Notes: a model not told the origin generated them from the sequence alone. DNA of 64,000 nt from Streptomyces sp. JH34 (GCF_029428875.1 NZ_JAJSOO010000001.1:5704001-5768000); one strand, 5' to 3'. Positions 8,175-17,315 are shown, counted from the stretch's first letter. Translations and numbers: made by a program.

Positions 8175-10262
8175 TCAGCGCGCGGCGGCGGCGAGAGATT
8201 CCCGGGCGGCTTCCGCCACGTGCTCGACGGTGAAGCCGAACTCGCGGAAGAGGACCTTGGCGTCGGCCGAGGCACCGAAGTGCTCCAGCGAGACGATCCG
8301 GCCGGCGTCGCCCACGTACCGGTGCCAGGTGAGACCGATGCCCGCCTCGACGGCGACCCGGGCCTTCACGGACGGCGGCAGCACGCTGTCCTTGTACGCC
8401 TGGTCCTGCTCCTCGAACCACTCGACACACGGCATCGAGACCACACGGGTCGGCACACCGGCCGCCTGGAGCTCGTCCCGCGCCTCGACGGCCAGCTGGA
8501 CCTCGGAACCCGTGGCGATCAGAACGGCCTGGGCCTCGCCGCCCTCGGCGTCGAAGAGCACGTAGCCGCCCTTGGCCGCGTTCTCGTTCGCCGCGTAGGT
8601 CGGCAGGCCCTGACGGGACAGCGCCAGACCGTGCGGGGCGCTCTTGCCGAAGTCCTTCCTGCCGCGCTTGAGGATCTCGCGCCAGGCGATGGTCGTCTCG
8701 TTGGCGTCCGCCGGACGGACGACGTTGAGGCCCGGGATCGCGCGCAGCGAGGCCAGGTGCTCGACCGGCTGGTGGGTCGGGCCGTCCTCGCCGAGACCGA
8801 TGGAGTCGTGCGTCCACACGTACGTCACCGGGAGGTGCATCAGCGCGGACAGGCGGACGGCGTTGCGCATGTAGTCGGAGAACACCAGGAAGGTGCCGCC
8901 GTAGATGCGCGTGTTGCCGTGCAGCGCGATGCCGTTCATGGCCGCGGCCATGGAGTGCTCGCGGATGCCGAAGTGGATCGTCCGGCCGTACGGGTCGGCC
9001 TCGGGCAGCGGGTTGCCCACCGGGAGGAACGACGACGTCTTGTCGATCGTGGTGTTGTTCGAGCCCGCGAGGTCGGCGGAGCCGCCCCACAGCTCGGGAA
9101 TGACACCGCCGAGCGCCTGGAGGACCTTGCCGGAGGCGGCACGGGTGGCGACACCGTGGCCGGCCTCGAAGACGGGGAGCTCGTCCTCCCAGCCCGCGGG
9201 CAGCTCGCCCGCGGCGATGCGGTCGAAGTCGGCCGCGCGCTCCGGGTTGGCGGTGCGCCACGCGGCGAAGCCCTTCTCCCACTCGGCCTTGGCCTCGCGG
9301 CCGCGGTCAAGTGCCCCACGGGTGTGGGAGATGACCTCGTCGGAGACCTCGAAGGTCTTCTCCGGGTCGAAGCCGAGCACCCGCTTGGTGGCGGCGATCT
9401 CGTCGTCGCCGAGAGCCGAGCCGTGCGCGGCCTCGGTGTTCTGGGCGTTCGGGGCGGGCCAGGCGATGATCGAGCGGGCCGCGATGAACGACGGGCGCCC
9501 GGTCTCGGCCTTGGCGGCCAGCAGCGCGCGGTGGAGGCCCTCGGGGTCGAGGTCGCCGCTGGGCAGCTGGTCCACGCGCTGGACGTGCCAGCCGTAGGAC
9601 TCGTAACGCTTCAGGGTGTCCTCGGAGACCGCGGTCTCCGTGTCGCCCTCGATCGAGATGTGGTTGTCGTCCCACAGCAGCACCAGGTTGCCGAGCTTCT
9701 GGTGGCCGGCCAGCGAGGACGCCTCGGCCGAGATGCCCTCCTGGAGGCAGCCGTCACCGGCGATGACCCAGATGGTGTGGTCGAACGGGGAGGTGCCGGC
9801 GGCGGCCTGCGGGTCGAAGAGACCACGCTCGTAGCGGGCGGCCATCGCCATGCCCACGGCGTTGGCGACACCCTGGCCCAGCGGGCCGGTCGTCGTCTCG
9901 ACACCGGTGGTGTGGCCGTACTCCGGGTGGCCGGGGGTCTTGGAGCCCCAGGTGCGGAACGCCTTGAGGTCGTCCAGCTCCAGGCCGTACCCGGCGAGGT
10001 AGAGCTGGATGTACAGCGTCAGGCTGGAGTGGCCCGCGGACAGTACGAACCGGTCGCGTCCGGTCCAGTCCGCGTCCGCCGGGTCGTGACGCATCACCTT
10101 CTGGAAGAGGGTGTACGCGGCAGGAGCGAGGCTCATCGCCGTACCCGGGTGGCCGTTTCCGACTTTCTGTACGGCGTCCGCGGCCAGGACACGGACGGTG
10201 TCCACGGCCCGCTGGTCCAATTCGGTCCACTGGAGGTCTGTGGTGGTCGGCTTGGTGCTCAC
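8175..10262 (-). CDS. tkt: Transketolase
   Basis: Thiamine diphosphate enzyme moving two-carbon units between pentose phosphate and glycolytic sugars. 695 residues from GTG (MSTKPTTTDLQW). Domains are in the normal order. The N-terminal ThDP domain has GNGHPGTAMSLAP and the GDGCLQEGISAEASSLAG cofactor motif. The pyrimidine domain has REHSMAAAMNGIALHG and THDSIGLGEDGPTHQPVE, and the C-terminal domain has LIATGSEVQLAV. It is the first gene of the tkt-tal-zwf-opcA-pgl operon and is divergent from ctaB across about 290 bp. Confidence 0.96.
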   Translation of the reverse strand: MSTKPTTTDLQWTELDQRAVDTVRVLAADAVQKVGNGHPGTAMSLAPAAYTLFQKVMRHDPADADWTGRDRFVLSAGHSSLTLYIQLYLAGYGLELDDLKAFRTWGSKTPGHPEYGHTTGVETTTGPLGQGVANAVGMAMAARYERGLFDPQAAAGTSPFDHTIWVIAGDGCLQEGISAEASSLAGHQKLGNLVLLWDDNHISIEGDTETAVSEDTLKRYESYGWHVQRVDQLPSGDLDPEGLHRALLAAKAETGRPSFIAARSIIAWPAPNAQNTEAAHGSALGDDEIAATKRVLGFDPEKTFEVSDEVISHTRGALDRGREAKAEWEKGFAAWRTANPERAADFDRIAAGELPAGWEDELPVFEAGHGVATRAASGKVLQALGGVIPELWGGSADLAGSNNTTIDKTSSFLPVGNPLPEADPYGRTIHFGIREHSMAAAMNGIALHGNTRIYGGTFLVFSDYMRNAVRLSALMHLPVTYVWTHDSIGLGEDGPTHQPVEHLASLRAIPGLNVVRPADANETTIAWREILKRGRKDFGKSAPHGLALSRQGLPTYAANENAAKGGYVLFDAEGGEAQAVLIATGSEVQLAVEARDELQAAGVPTRVVSMPCVEWFEEQDQAYKDSVLPPSVKARVAVEAGIGLTWHRYVGDAGRIVSLEHFGASADAKVLFREFGFTVEHVAEAARESLAAAAR

Positions 10263-10554
10263 CCTGAGTCAGGGCTCCTCTCCACTGTTCGTAAACCGGT
10301 GACTGGTTACCGCACCGGGCATTGTCGAGCCTACCCCCGTCGCAAGGCCCTACTTCTGCCCTTTCCACAGTGCGGGCGACCTGCGGAGTTCGCCTCCCGT
10401 ATGAGCGCCGCCGTTCACTTCTGCGCCACCCCAACACGACCCCACCCCCGCGAAGGGCGGCGTATGCCCAACGTCTACAGTGGTCTGGTTCGCGCAAGTC
10501 TTTACCGGGCCTTCCCGCCCGGAGCTTGCTGGGATTTCTCTGTCAGGGGTGTGC
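10263..10554. promoter_or_regulatory. Divergent tkt / ctaB intergenic promoter region
   Basis: A 292-bp gene-free stretch between divergent starts, so it must hold promoters for both operons. TACAGT at 10476-10481 fits the TAnnnT -10 pattern for ctaB. I could not fix a convincing -35 for either direction, and no clear palindromic operator was seen. Confidence 0.35.
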
Positions 10555-11502
10555 GTGACGGCCGTCGAGTCCCGACCCGCAGGGGTCGCCTTGACTCCGA
10601 GCCCAGTGGGCCAGCGCCCGTTCGGGGCCCGAATCAAGGCATTCGTGGCTCTTACCAAGCCGCGCATCATCGAGCTGCTGCTGATCACCACCGTTCCGGT
10701 GATGTTCCTCGCCGCTCAGGGCGTGCCCGATCTTTGGCTCGTAGTGACCACCACCATCGGCGGATATCTCTCCGCGGGCGGTGCCAATGCGCTCAACATG
10801 TATATCGACCGTGACATCGACGCGCTGATGGACCGTACGTCTCAGCGCCCGCTGGTCACCGGCATGGTGAGCCCCCGTGAGTGCCTTGCCTTCGGAATCG
10901 CCCTCGCGGTGATTTCCACGGTGTGGTTCGGACTGCTCGTCAACTGGCTCTCCGCGGCACTCGCACTGGGCGCACTTCTGTTCTACGTCGTCGTCTACAC
11001 GATGCTGTTGAAGCGCCGCACCTCGCAGAACATCGTCTGGGGCGGAATCGCCGGCTGTATGCCGGTGCTCATCGGCTGGTCCGCGGTGACCAATTCCATG
11101 AGCTGGGCCGCGGTCATTCTTTTCGCGGTGATCTTCTTCTGGACGCCGCCGCACTACTGGCCGCTGTCGATGAAGGTCAAGGACGACTACGCCCGGGTCG
11201 GTGTCCCGATGCTCCCGGTCGTCGCCTCCAACCAGGTGGTCGCCCGCCAGATCGTGATCTACAGCTGGGTGATGGTCGGCGTCTCGCTGCTGCTGACCCC
11301 CCTGGGCTACACCGGGTGGTTCTACACCCTGGTGGCCGTACTGACCGGCGGCTTCTGGCTCTGGGAGGCCCACGGCCTGCAGAACAGGGCCAAGTCCGGC
11401 GTCACCGGAGCCAAGCTCAAGGAGATGCGGCTGTTCCACTGGTCCATCACCTATGTCTCGCTCCTCTTCGTCGCCGTCGCGGTGGACCCCTTCCTGAGGT
11501 AG
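10555..11502 (+). CDS. ctaB: Protoheme IX farnesyltransferase (heme O synthase)
   Basis: Polytopic UbiA-type prenyltransferase adding a farnesyl group to heme B to give heme O for cytochrome oxidase. The core starts at ALTKPRIIELLLITTVPV. The Asp-rich Mg-prenyl-phosphate motif is NMYIDRDIDALMDRTSQRPL, and a second loop is in SMKVKDDYARVGVPML. About nine hydrophobic spans follow. The start is ambiguous: the GTG at 10555 (AGGGG 5 nt upstream) gives 315 residues and the GTG at 10549 adds two. The frame is open to 10480, but those residues are not family-like. It works with ctaA just downstream, and a hairpin at 11525 ends the unit. Confidence 0.94.
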   Translation: MTAVESRPAGVALTPSPVGQRPFGARIKAFVALTKPRIIELLLITTVPVMFLAAQGVPDLWLVVTTTIGGYLSAGGANALNMYIDRDIDALMDRTSQRPLVTGMVSPRECLAFGIALAVISTVWFGLLVNWLSAALALGALLFYVVVYTMLLKRRTSQNIVWGGIAGCMPVLIGWSAVTNSMSWAAVILFAVIFFWTPPHYWPLSMKVKDDYARVGVPMLPVVASNQVVARQIVIYSWVMVGVSLLLTPLGYTGWFYTLVAVLTGGFWLWEAHGLQNRAKSGVTGAKLKEMRLFHWSITYVSLLFVAVAVDPFLR

Positions 11503-11524
11503 TCCGCACGCGCGGACGCTCCGC

Positions 11525-11568
11525 CGACGGGCGGGGGACGTGGCCGACGCCACGCCCCCCGCCCGTCG
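11525..11568 (+). terminator. Hairpin terminator after ctaB
   Basis: A 19-bp stem with one mismatch: CGACGGGCGGGGGACGTGG against CCACGCCCCCCGCCCGTCG, with a 6-nt loop. It starts 22 bp after the ctaB stop. Confidence 0.7.
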
Positions 11569-11601
11569 CCAGTCGATCTACCCGTCGGTAGCATCCTGAC
11601 C

Positions 11602-11967
11602 ATGGCAGAGACGGCAGAGCCTCAGACCCAGCAGACGGACGACAAGCACGCGGCCCGCGCCGAGCGCAGGGCTGCGAAGCTCGCCAAGCAGATCAACGCC
11701 TTCGCCAAGGCGCACGGCGGTGCGGAGGGGCAGCTTGCCCACCTCGGGCAGATGGGCACCCGCATCGTCCTGGTCGGTGAGGACGGCGGCTGGGGCGACC
11801 TCGTCGCACCCTCCTACGCGATCGCCGAGGACGCCACGCGCAAGGCCGGAATCACGGTCCACGAGGACTTCGACGGCGAGTTCGCGGCCAAGGTGCGCAC
11901 GGGTCCGTACGAATGGTCCCGGATGGCGGGCATCCAGGTCGGCGGCCCCTCCAACGACAAGGGCTGA
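11602..11967 (+). CDS. Conserved actinobacterial small protein, function unknown
   Basis: 121 residues from ATG. The N-terminal third is charged and probably helical (KHAARAERRAAKLAKQ), followed by a compact alpha/beta-like part with GTRIVLVGEDGGWGDLVAPS and a C terminus in GPYEWSRMAGIQVGG. No signal peptide or membrane segment. I do not recognise a named domain. The closest family memory is an uncharacterised Streptomyces protein found beside ctaB/ctaA. It is monocistronic between two hairpins and is convergent with ctaA. Confidence 0.75.
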   Translation: MAETAEPQTQQTDDKHAARAERRAAKLAKQINAFAKAHGGAEGQLAHLGQMGTRIVLVGEDGGWGDLVAPSYAIAEDATRKAGITVHEDFDGEFAAKVRTGPYEWSRMAGIQVGGPSNDKG

Positions 11968-11990
11968 CGCACCCGGTACCGGTACGACGA

Positions 11991-12038
11991 AGAGCCGCTG
12001 TCACCCGCCCCTGAGGGGCCCGGGGTGACAGCGGCTCT
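11991..12038. terminator. Bidirectional hairpin between 11602 gene and ctaA
   Basis: Perfect 16-bp arms, AGAGCCGCTGTCACCC and GGGTGACAGCGGCTCT, around a 16-nt loop. It sits between converging stops. Confidence 0.85.
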
Positions 12039-12057
12039 CGTGTGTCCGTGCGGGCCG

Positions 12058-13032
12058 TCAGACGGCCGCGGCGTGCTCCGGCCGCTGCCCGCCCGCCGGG
12101 GCGGGGACGCCGCCGGCGTCGCCCACTGGGCGCTCGCGCAGCGACAGCAGCAGGCGCAGCACCGCGATCCACATCAGGGACGAGCCGAGCATGTGGATCC
12201 CGACCAGGATCTCGGGTACGTCGCTGAAGTACTGCACATAGCCGACGGCGCCCTGTGCCAGCAGCACCAGCAGCAGGTCACGGGCGCGGGCCCGGGTGTC
12301 GGCGGGGGCGTCCACGACGCGCAGGGCGAAGAACACCGCGACGGCCAGGGCGCAGACGACCCAGGCGGCGATGGCGTGGATGTGCGCGGCGGCGGTCCAG
12401 TCCCACGGCATGCGGGGCAGGTCGCTGCTGTCGCCGGCGTGCTTGCCGGAGCCGGTCACCGTGGTGCCGAGCACCATCAGCAGGACCGTGGTGGCGACGA
12501 CGGCCCAGGACAGCTGCCGCACCGGGCGCGGGGCGCGCGGGCGCGGTGTGCCGTCGCCCTCGCCGATCCGCACCCAGGTGACCACGGCGACGGTGAGCAG
12601 GCAGTTGGCGAGCAGGAAGTGCCCGGCCACCGACCACGGGTTGAGTCCGGCCCACACGGTGATCCCGCCGATGACGGCGTTCCCCATCACCAGCCAGAAC
12701 TGTGACCAGGCGAGGCGCGTGAGACCGCGCCTGCGGGGCTTCAGGGAGCGCGCCGCGATGATCGCCCAGCCGACCGCGGCCGACAGGACGTAGGTCAGCA
12801 TCCGGTTGCCGAACTCGATGGCACCGTGCAGACCCTGCTCGGGGGTGGCGAAGAGGCTGTCGTCGGTGCACTTGGGCCAGGTGTCGCAGCCCAGGCCCGA
12901 TCCGGTCAGCCGGACCGCACCGCCCGTGACGATGATGAAGACGCTCATCACCACCGCGGCGAGCGCCGCTCGCTTGGCCGTCTTCGCCGACGGGGTCCAG
13001 CGCTTGGCGATGTAGGAGATGGGGGTTTCCAC
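12058..13032 (-). CDS. ctaA: Heme A synthase (COX15/CtaA family)
   Basis: Integral membrane monooxygenase converting heme O to heme A. About eight transmembrane helices. The first holds the family block VVMSVFIIVTGGAVRLTGSG followed by LGCDTWPKC with the paired Cys, then IEFGNR, and later HFLLANCLL and HMLGSSLMW histidines. GTG at 13032 gives 324 residues. A TAnnnT hexamer (TACGAT) ends 7 nt upstream, so the mRNA may be leaderless. ATG at 13083 would add 17 residues, and an open frame reaches 13164. I favour the GTG because the conserved family begins there. It acts with ctaB. Confidence 0.92.
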   Translation of the reverse strand: METPISYIAKRWTPSAKTAKRAALAAVVMSVFIIVTGGAVRLTGSGLGCDTWPKCTDDSLFATPEQGLHGAIEFGNRMLTYVLSAAVGWAIIAARSLKPRRRGLTRLAWSQFWLVMGNAVIGGITVWAGLNPWSVAGHFLLANCLLTVAVVTWVRIGEGDGTPRPRAPRPVRQLSWAVVATTVLLMVLGTTVTGSGKHAGDSSDLPRMPWDWTAAAHIHAIAAWVVCALAVAVFFALRVVDAPADTRARARDLLLVLLAQGAVGYVQYFSDVPEILVGIHMLGSSLMWIAVLRLLLSLRERPVGDAGGVPAPAGGQRPEHAAAV

Positions 13033-13132
13033 GCGCCCTATCGTAAGGAACGGCTTGTGCAAGTTTTCACGAGGGGTGGGCATTCCCGGGTGAGCCCGGA
13101 CATTGTCCCGGGACGGCGCCCCGGGAGGGGCC

Positions 13133-13900
13133 TCACTCCCAGCGGAAGAACCGCGCCGCCGCACCCAGCCCCAGCACCGCCCAGACGGCCAGGACCGCCG
13201 CGTCGCCCCACGGCATCGCGGCGCCGTGCTGCAGGACGTCCCTGAGCCCGTCGGAGAGCGCCGAGATCGGCAGCAGGCCCAGGACCGACTGTGCCGCCTC
13301 CGGGAACCTGTCCAGCGGCACGACGACGCCGCCGCCGACCAGCAGCAGCAGGAAGACCAGGTTGGCGGCGGCCAGCGTCGCCTCGGCCTTCAGCGTCCCC
13401 GCCATCAGCAGCCCCAGCCCGGAGAAGGCCACGGTGCCCAGGACCAGCAGCAGCAGGACGGAGAACGGGTTCCCCTGCGGCGACCAGCCCAGCGCGAAGG
13501 CGATCACCGTCAGCAGGACGACCTGCAGCACCTCCGTGACCAGCACCGAGAGGGTCTTGGCCGTCATCAGGCCCCAGCGGGGCAGGGGCGAGGCGCCCAG
13601 CCGCTTGAGGACGCCGTAGCGCCGTTCGAACCCGGTCGCGATGGCCTGGCCCGTGAAGGCCGTGGACATCACCGCGAGCGCCAGGACGCCCGGCGTCAGG
13701 AAGTCGACCGGCTCACCCGCGCCCGTGTCGACGACGTCGACCGCGCTGAACAGGACGAGCAGCAGAGCCGGGATGACCACGGTGAGCAGCAGCTGCTCGC
13801 CGTTGCGCAGGAGCATCCGCGTCTCCAGCGCGGCCTGCGCCGCGATCATGCGGGAAAGCGGGGCGGCGCCGGGGCGCGGGGTGTACGTACCGGCGCTCAT
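13133..13900 (-). CDS. ABC-2 type transporter permease
   Basis: 255 residues from ATG (MSAGTYTPRPG), overlapping the stop of the ATPase gene by ATGA. Six hydrophobic segments start near residue 40 (LLLTVVIPALLLVLFSAV). The ABC-2 block GVLALAVMSTAFTGQAIATG precedes ERRYGVLKRLGASPL, which matches the cytoplasmic coupling region of DrrB-like permeases. The pair is an exporter of an unknown substrate (lipid, drug or peptide families share this layout). It is convergent in orientation with neither neighbour and lies 100 bp upstream of ctaA on the same strand, a placement often seen in Streptomyces. Confidence 0.88.
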   Translation of the reverse strand: MSAGTYTPRPGAAPLSRMIAAQAALETRMLLRNGEQLLLTVVIPALLLVLFSAVDVVDTGAGEPVDFLTPGVLALAVMSTAFTGQAIATGFERRYGVLKRLGASPLPRWGLMTAKTLSVLVTEVLQVVLLTVIAFALGWSPQGNPFSVLLLLVLGTVAFSGLGLLMAGTLKAEATLAAANLVFLLLLVGGGVVVPLDRFPEAAQSVLGLLPISALSDGLRDVLQHGAAMPWGDAAVLAVWAVLGLGAAARFFRWE

Positions 13901-14823
13901 GCGCGCAGCTCCTTGCCGGTCAGTTCCAGGAAGACGTCCTCGAGGGTGTGCCGCTCCACCGCGATGCCGTCGGGCATCACGCCGTGCTGGGCGCACCATG
14001 AGGTGACGGTCGCCAGCAGCTCCGGGTCGATCTGCCCGGTGATGCGGTACGCGCCGCTGGTCAGCTCCACCGCCTCGCTGCCGTCGGGCAGCGCCTTCAG
14101 GAGCGAGCCGAGGTCCAGGCCGGGGCGGCCGGTGAAGCGCAGGGTGTTCTCGGCGCCGCCGCGGCAGAGCTGATCGGGGCTGCCCTGGGCGATGACCTGC
14201 CCCGCGTCGATGACGGCGACGTCGTCGGCGAGCTGCTCGGCCTCGTCCATGAAGTGCGTGGTGAGGACGATCGACACCCCGTCGGCGCGCAGCTCCCGGA
14301 TCAGGTCCCAGGTCGCGCGGCGGGCCTGCGGGTCGAGGCCCGCCGTCGGCTCGTCCAGGAAGACCAGCTCGGGGCGGCCGACGACGGCCATGGCGAGGGC
14401 GAGGCGCTGCTGCTGCCCGCCGGAGAGCCGGCGGTAGGTGGTCCGGCCGCAGCCGCCGAGTCCGAGCCGCTCGACGAGCGCGCCGACGTCCAGCGGGTGG
14501 GCGTGGAGCTTGGCCATGTGGCGCAGCATCTCGTCGGCGCGGGCGCCGGGGTAGACACCGCCGGACTGCAGCATCACGCCGATACGGGGACGGAGTGCGG
14601 CGGCGTCCGCGACCGGGTCCAGACCGAGGACCCGGACGGTACCGCCGTCCGGCCGCCGGTAGCCCTCGCAGGTCTCGACCGTGGTGGTCTTGCCGGCGCC
14701 GTTGGGTCCGAGGACCGCGGTCACCGCGCCCGCCGAGACCTCCAGGTCGAGGCCGTCGACCGCCTTCTTGGTGCCGTACCGCTTGACGAGGCCCCTGGCC
14801 TGTACGACGGGCTCACTGCTCAT
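13897..14823 (-). CDS. ABC transporter ATP-binding protein
   Basis: 308 residues from ATG (MSSEPVVQARG). Walker A is GPNGAGKTTT, the Q-loop is VMLQSGGVYPG, the signature is RLSGGQQQRLALA, and Walker B is LVFLDEPTAGLD with the H-loop TTHFMDEAE. The C-terminal ~80 residues form the DrrA-like extension. It partners the permease that overlaps its 3' end (ATGA). Transcription starts in the region shared with the divergent sufR. The substrate cannot be read from the sequence. Confidence 0.93.
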   Translation of the reverse strand: MSSEPVVQARGLVKRYGTKKAVDGLDLEVSAGAVTAVLGPNGAGKTTTVETCEGYRRPDGGTVRVLGLDPVADAAALRPRIGVMLQSGGVYPGARADEMLRHMAKLHAHPLDVGALVERLGLGGCGRTTYRRLSGGQQQRLALAMAVVGRPELVFLDEPTAGLDPQARRATWDLIRELRADGVSIVLTTHFMDEAEQLADDVAVIDAGQVIAQGSPDQLCRGGAENTLRFTGRPGLDLGSLLKALPDGSEAVELTSGAYRITGQIDPELLATVTSWCAQHGVMPDGIAVERHTLEDVFLELTGKELRA

Positions 14824-14993
14824 GGCGGGCAAGTCTAGGCGGGCCCGAAACGCGTCCGGCGCGCCGGGTTCCCCGCTGTGCCCGGACGCATCCGGAGCGT
14901 TCCCCCGGAGCCCGGGAGCGGCTCGCCCCGGGGCGGCCGGGACGGCGCCCACCTGCGGCGCGACGCCGTGATCATCCGTTTCCGCAGGTCAAC

Positions 14994-15012
14994 TTAGGTC
15001 TGCCTTAGTGAT
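14994..15012. promoter_or_regulatory. Weak iron-box-like element upstream of ABC and suf units
   Basis: TTAGGTCTGCCTTAGTGAT matches about 12 of 19 positions of the DmdR/IdeR iron box TWAGGTTAGSCTWACCTWA. The match is mainly in the left half, and the right arm does not complete the palindrome. It lies between the divergent ABC ATPase and sufR genes, an apt place for iron control of Fe-S assembly, but the match is imperfect. Confidence 0.3.
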
Positions 15013-15078
15013 GAAGGGCACCGCGCCCGGTTCAGGGGCGGGTTGTCAGGCCCGAAGGAATTACGCAACAATGGCGTT

Positions 15079-15837
15079 GTGAAATACGCTGGCGAGGCTC
15101 CTCAGGAGGAACTCGCGACCGGTGAGCGCTCGACGCGCAACAGGGTCGCGCGCTCCATCCTGGACCACGGCCCGTCCACCGTCGCCGATCTGGCGAAGCG
15201 CGTCGGCCTGACCCAGGCAGCCGTGCGCCGTCACCTCGACGCCCTCGTCTCCGACGACGTGGTCGAGGCCCGCGAGCAGCGGGTGTACGGGACGCGGACC
15301 CGTGGCCGTCCGGCCAAGGTCTTCGCGCTCACCGACTGCGGCCGGGACGCGTTCGACCAGTCCTACGACAAGCTCGCCGCCGACGCGCTCCGCTGGATCG
15401 CCGACACCGCCGGGGACGAGGCGCTCGTCGCCTTCGCCCGCGCCAGGATGGCCTCCCAGTCCGAGACGTACCGGGCCGTGATCGAGGCCGCGGACCCCGA
15501 GGCCCGCACCCAGGCCCTGGCCAGGGCCTTGTCGGCCGACGGGTACGCTGCTACGGCGCGCAGCGCGCCGGGCTCCCAGCAGGGTGAGCAGTTGTGCCAG
15601 CACCACTGCCCGGTCGCGCACGTAGCCGAGCAGTTCCCGCAGCTGTGCGAGGCGGAGACGGAATTCTTCTCCAGTCTGCTCGGGACCCATGTGCAGCGTC
15701 TCGCCACCCTCGCCCACGGCGACGGTGTGTGCACGACGTTCGTTCCGCGCGGCAGCCCCACGGCACCACAGGCTCCACAGGCTCCACAGACCACTCATTC
15801 AGCATCTGCAAGTACGGCCGGGAGGAACCCCGCATGA
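15079..15837 (+). CDS. sufR: SufR-like winged-helix Fe-S regulator of the suf operon
   Basis: 252 residues from GTG (MKYAGEAPQEE). The N-terminal winged helix-turn-helix (about 20-90) includes VADLAKRVGLTQAAVRRHLD and the wing GTRTRGRPAKVFALT. The C-terminal half carries cysteines at 173, 177, 190 and 218 (LCQHHCPVAH, FPQLCEAE, DGVCTTFVP), a pattern of [4Fe-4S]-binding SufR repressors. Its stop overlaps sufB's start (ATGA), so it is the first gene of the SUF operon and probably autoregulates it according to cluster status. AACAAT 6 nt before the GTG, with TTGTCA upstream, could be a promoter for a leaderless message. Confidence 0.87.
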   Translation: MKYAGEAPQEELATGERSTRNRVARSILDHGPSTVADLAKRVGLTQAAVRRHLDALVSDDVVEAREQRVYGTRTRGRPAKVFALTDCGRDAFDQSYDKLAADALRWIADTAGDEALVAFARARMASQSETYRAVIEAADPEARTQALARALSADGYAATARSAPGSQQGEQLCQHHCPVAHVAEQFPQLCEAETEFFSSLLGTHVQRLATLAHGDGVCTTFVPRGSPTAPQAPQAPQTTHSASASTAGRNPA

Positions 15838-17255
15838 CGCTCCCTACGGAGACTGCCCACCCTGAGCTCGATGGCCTGGGCACGTACGAATTCGGCTGGG
15901 CCGACTCCGACGCGGCAGGCGCGGCGGCGAAGCGCGGCCTGTCCGAAGCTGTCGTCCGCGACATCTCGGACAAGAAGAACGAGCCCGAGTGGATGCTCAA
16001 GCTCAGGCTCAAGGGCCTGAAGCTGTTCGACAAGAAGCCGATGCCGAACTGGGGCTCGGACCTGTCGGGGATCGACTTCGACAACATCAAGTACTTCGTC
16101 CGGTCCACCGAGAAGCAGGCGGAGTCCTGGGAGGACCTGCCCGAGGACATCAAGAACACGTACGACAAGCTCGGCATCCCCGAGGCGGAGAAGCAGCGCC
16201 TCGTCGCCGGTGTCGCCGCGCAGTACGAGTCCGAGGTGGTCTACCACCAGATCAACGAGGAGCTCGAGGCGCAGGGTGTCATCTTCATGGACACCGACAC
16301 CGCGCTGAAGGAGCACCCGGAGCTCTTCAAGGAGTACTTCGGCACCGTCATCCCCGTCGGTGACAACAAGTTCGCCTCGCTGAACTCCGCCGTGTGGTCC
16401 GGCGGCTCCTTCATCTACGTGCCGAAGGGCGTGCACGTCGAGATCCCGCTCCAGGCCTACTTCCGTATCAACACGGAGAACATGGGCCAGTTCGAGCGGA
16501 CGCTGATCATCGTCGACGAGGACGCCTACGTCCACTACGTCGAGGGCTGCACCGCGCCGATCTACTCCTCGGACTCGCTGCACTCCGCGGTCGTCGAGAT
16601 CATCGTGAAGAAGGGCGGCCGCTGCCGCTACACGACCATCCAGAACTGGTCGAACAACGTCTACAACCTGGTCACCAAGCGCGCCGTGGCCTACGAGGGC
16701 GCGACCATGGAGTGGGTCGACGGCAACATCGGCTCCAAGGTCACCATGAAGTACCCGGCCGTCTACCTGATGGGCGAGCACGCCAAGGGCGAGACCCTGT
16801 CCATCGCCTTCGCGGGCGAGGGCCAGCACCAGGACGCCGGCGCCAAGATGGTCCACATGGCTCCGAACACCTCCTCCAACATCGTCTCCAAGTCGGTGGC
16901 GCGAGGCGGCGGCCGCACCTCCTACCGCGGTCTCATCGAGATCGGCGAGGGTGCGCCGGGCGCCAAGTCCAACGTGCTGTGCGACGCGCTCCTCGTGGAC
17001 ACGATCTCCCGCTCCGACACCTACCCCTACGTGGACGTCCGCGAGGACGACGTGTCGATGGGGCACGAGGCGACCGTCTCCAAGGTCTCCGAGGACCAGC
17101 TCTTCTACCTGATGAGCCGCGGCATGACGGAGTTCGAGGCCATGGCGATGATCGTGCGCGGCTTCGTCGAGCCGATCGCCAAGGAGCTGCCGATGGAGTA
17201 CGCCCTCGAGCTCAACCGGCTGATCGAGCTGCAGATGGAGGGCTCGGTCGGCTAG
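15834..17255 (+). CDS. sufB: Fe-S cluster assembly protein SufB
   Basis: 473 residues from ATG with GGAGG 8 nt upstream, overlapping the sufR stop. SufB is the scaffold subunit of SufBC2D, where clusters form. The family's right-handed beta-helix core is represented by YVPKGVHVEIPLQAYF, RTLIIVDEDAYVHYVEG and CTAPIYSSDSLHSAVVEI. The conserved GGGRTSYRGL...SNVLCDALL region holds the late Cys, and the C-terminal helix block has SRGMTEFEAMAMIVRGF. Length is normal. Followed by sufD after 60 bp. Confidence 0.97.
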   Translation: MTLPTETAHPELDGLGTYEFGWADSDAAGAAAKRGLSEAVVRDISDKKNEPEWMLKLRLKGLKLFDKKPMPNWGSDLSGIDFDNIKYFVRSTEKQAESWEDLPEDIKNTYDKLGIPEAEKQRLVAGVAAQYESEVVYHQINEELEAQGVIFMDTDTALKEHPELFKEYFGTVIPVGDNKFASLNSAVWSGGSFIYVPKGVHVEIPLQAYFRINTENMGQFERTLIIVDEDAYVHYVEGCTAPIYSSDSLHSAVVEIIVKKGGRCRYTTIQNWSNNVYNLVTKRAVAYEGATMEWVDGNIGSKVTMKYPAVYLMGEHAKGETLSIAFAGEGQHQDAGAKMVHMAPNTSSNIVSKSVARGGGRTSYRGLIEIGEGAPGAKSNVLCDALLVDTISRSDTYPYVDVREDDVSMGHEATVSKVSEDQLFYLMSRGMTEFEAMAMIVRGFVEPIAKELPMEYALELNRLIELQMEGSVG

Positions 17256-17315
17256 TACGCCCGCCGACCGCGTCCCGAAGAGTTCTTGACTGAGAAAGCG
17301 AGCACTACGACAGCC

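Noticed and set aside
8055..10814. 919-codon plus-strand frame opposite tal/tkt running into ctaB
   Set aside because: Composition is shadow-like (Val/Leu/Arg/Gly runs), with no motif or ribosome site. tkt on the other strand is unambiguous.
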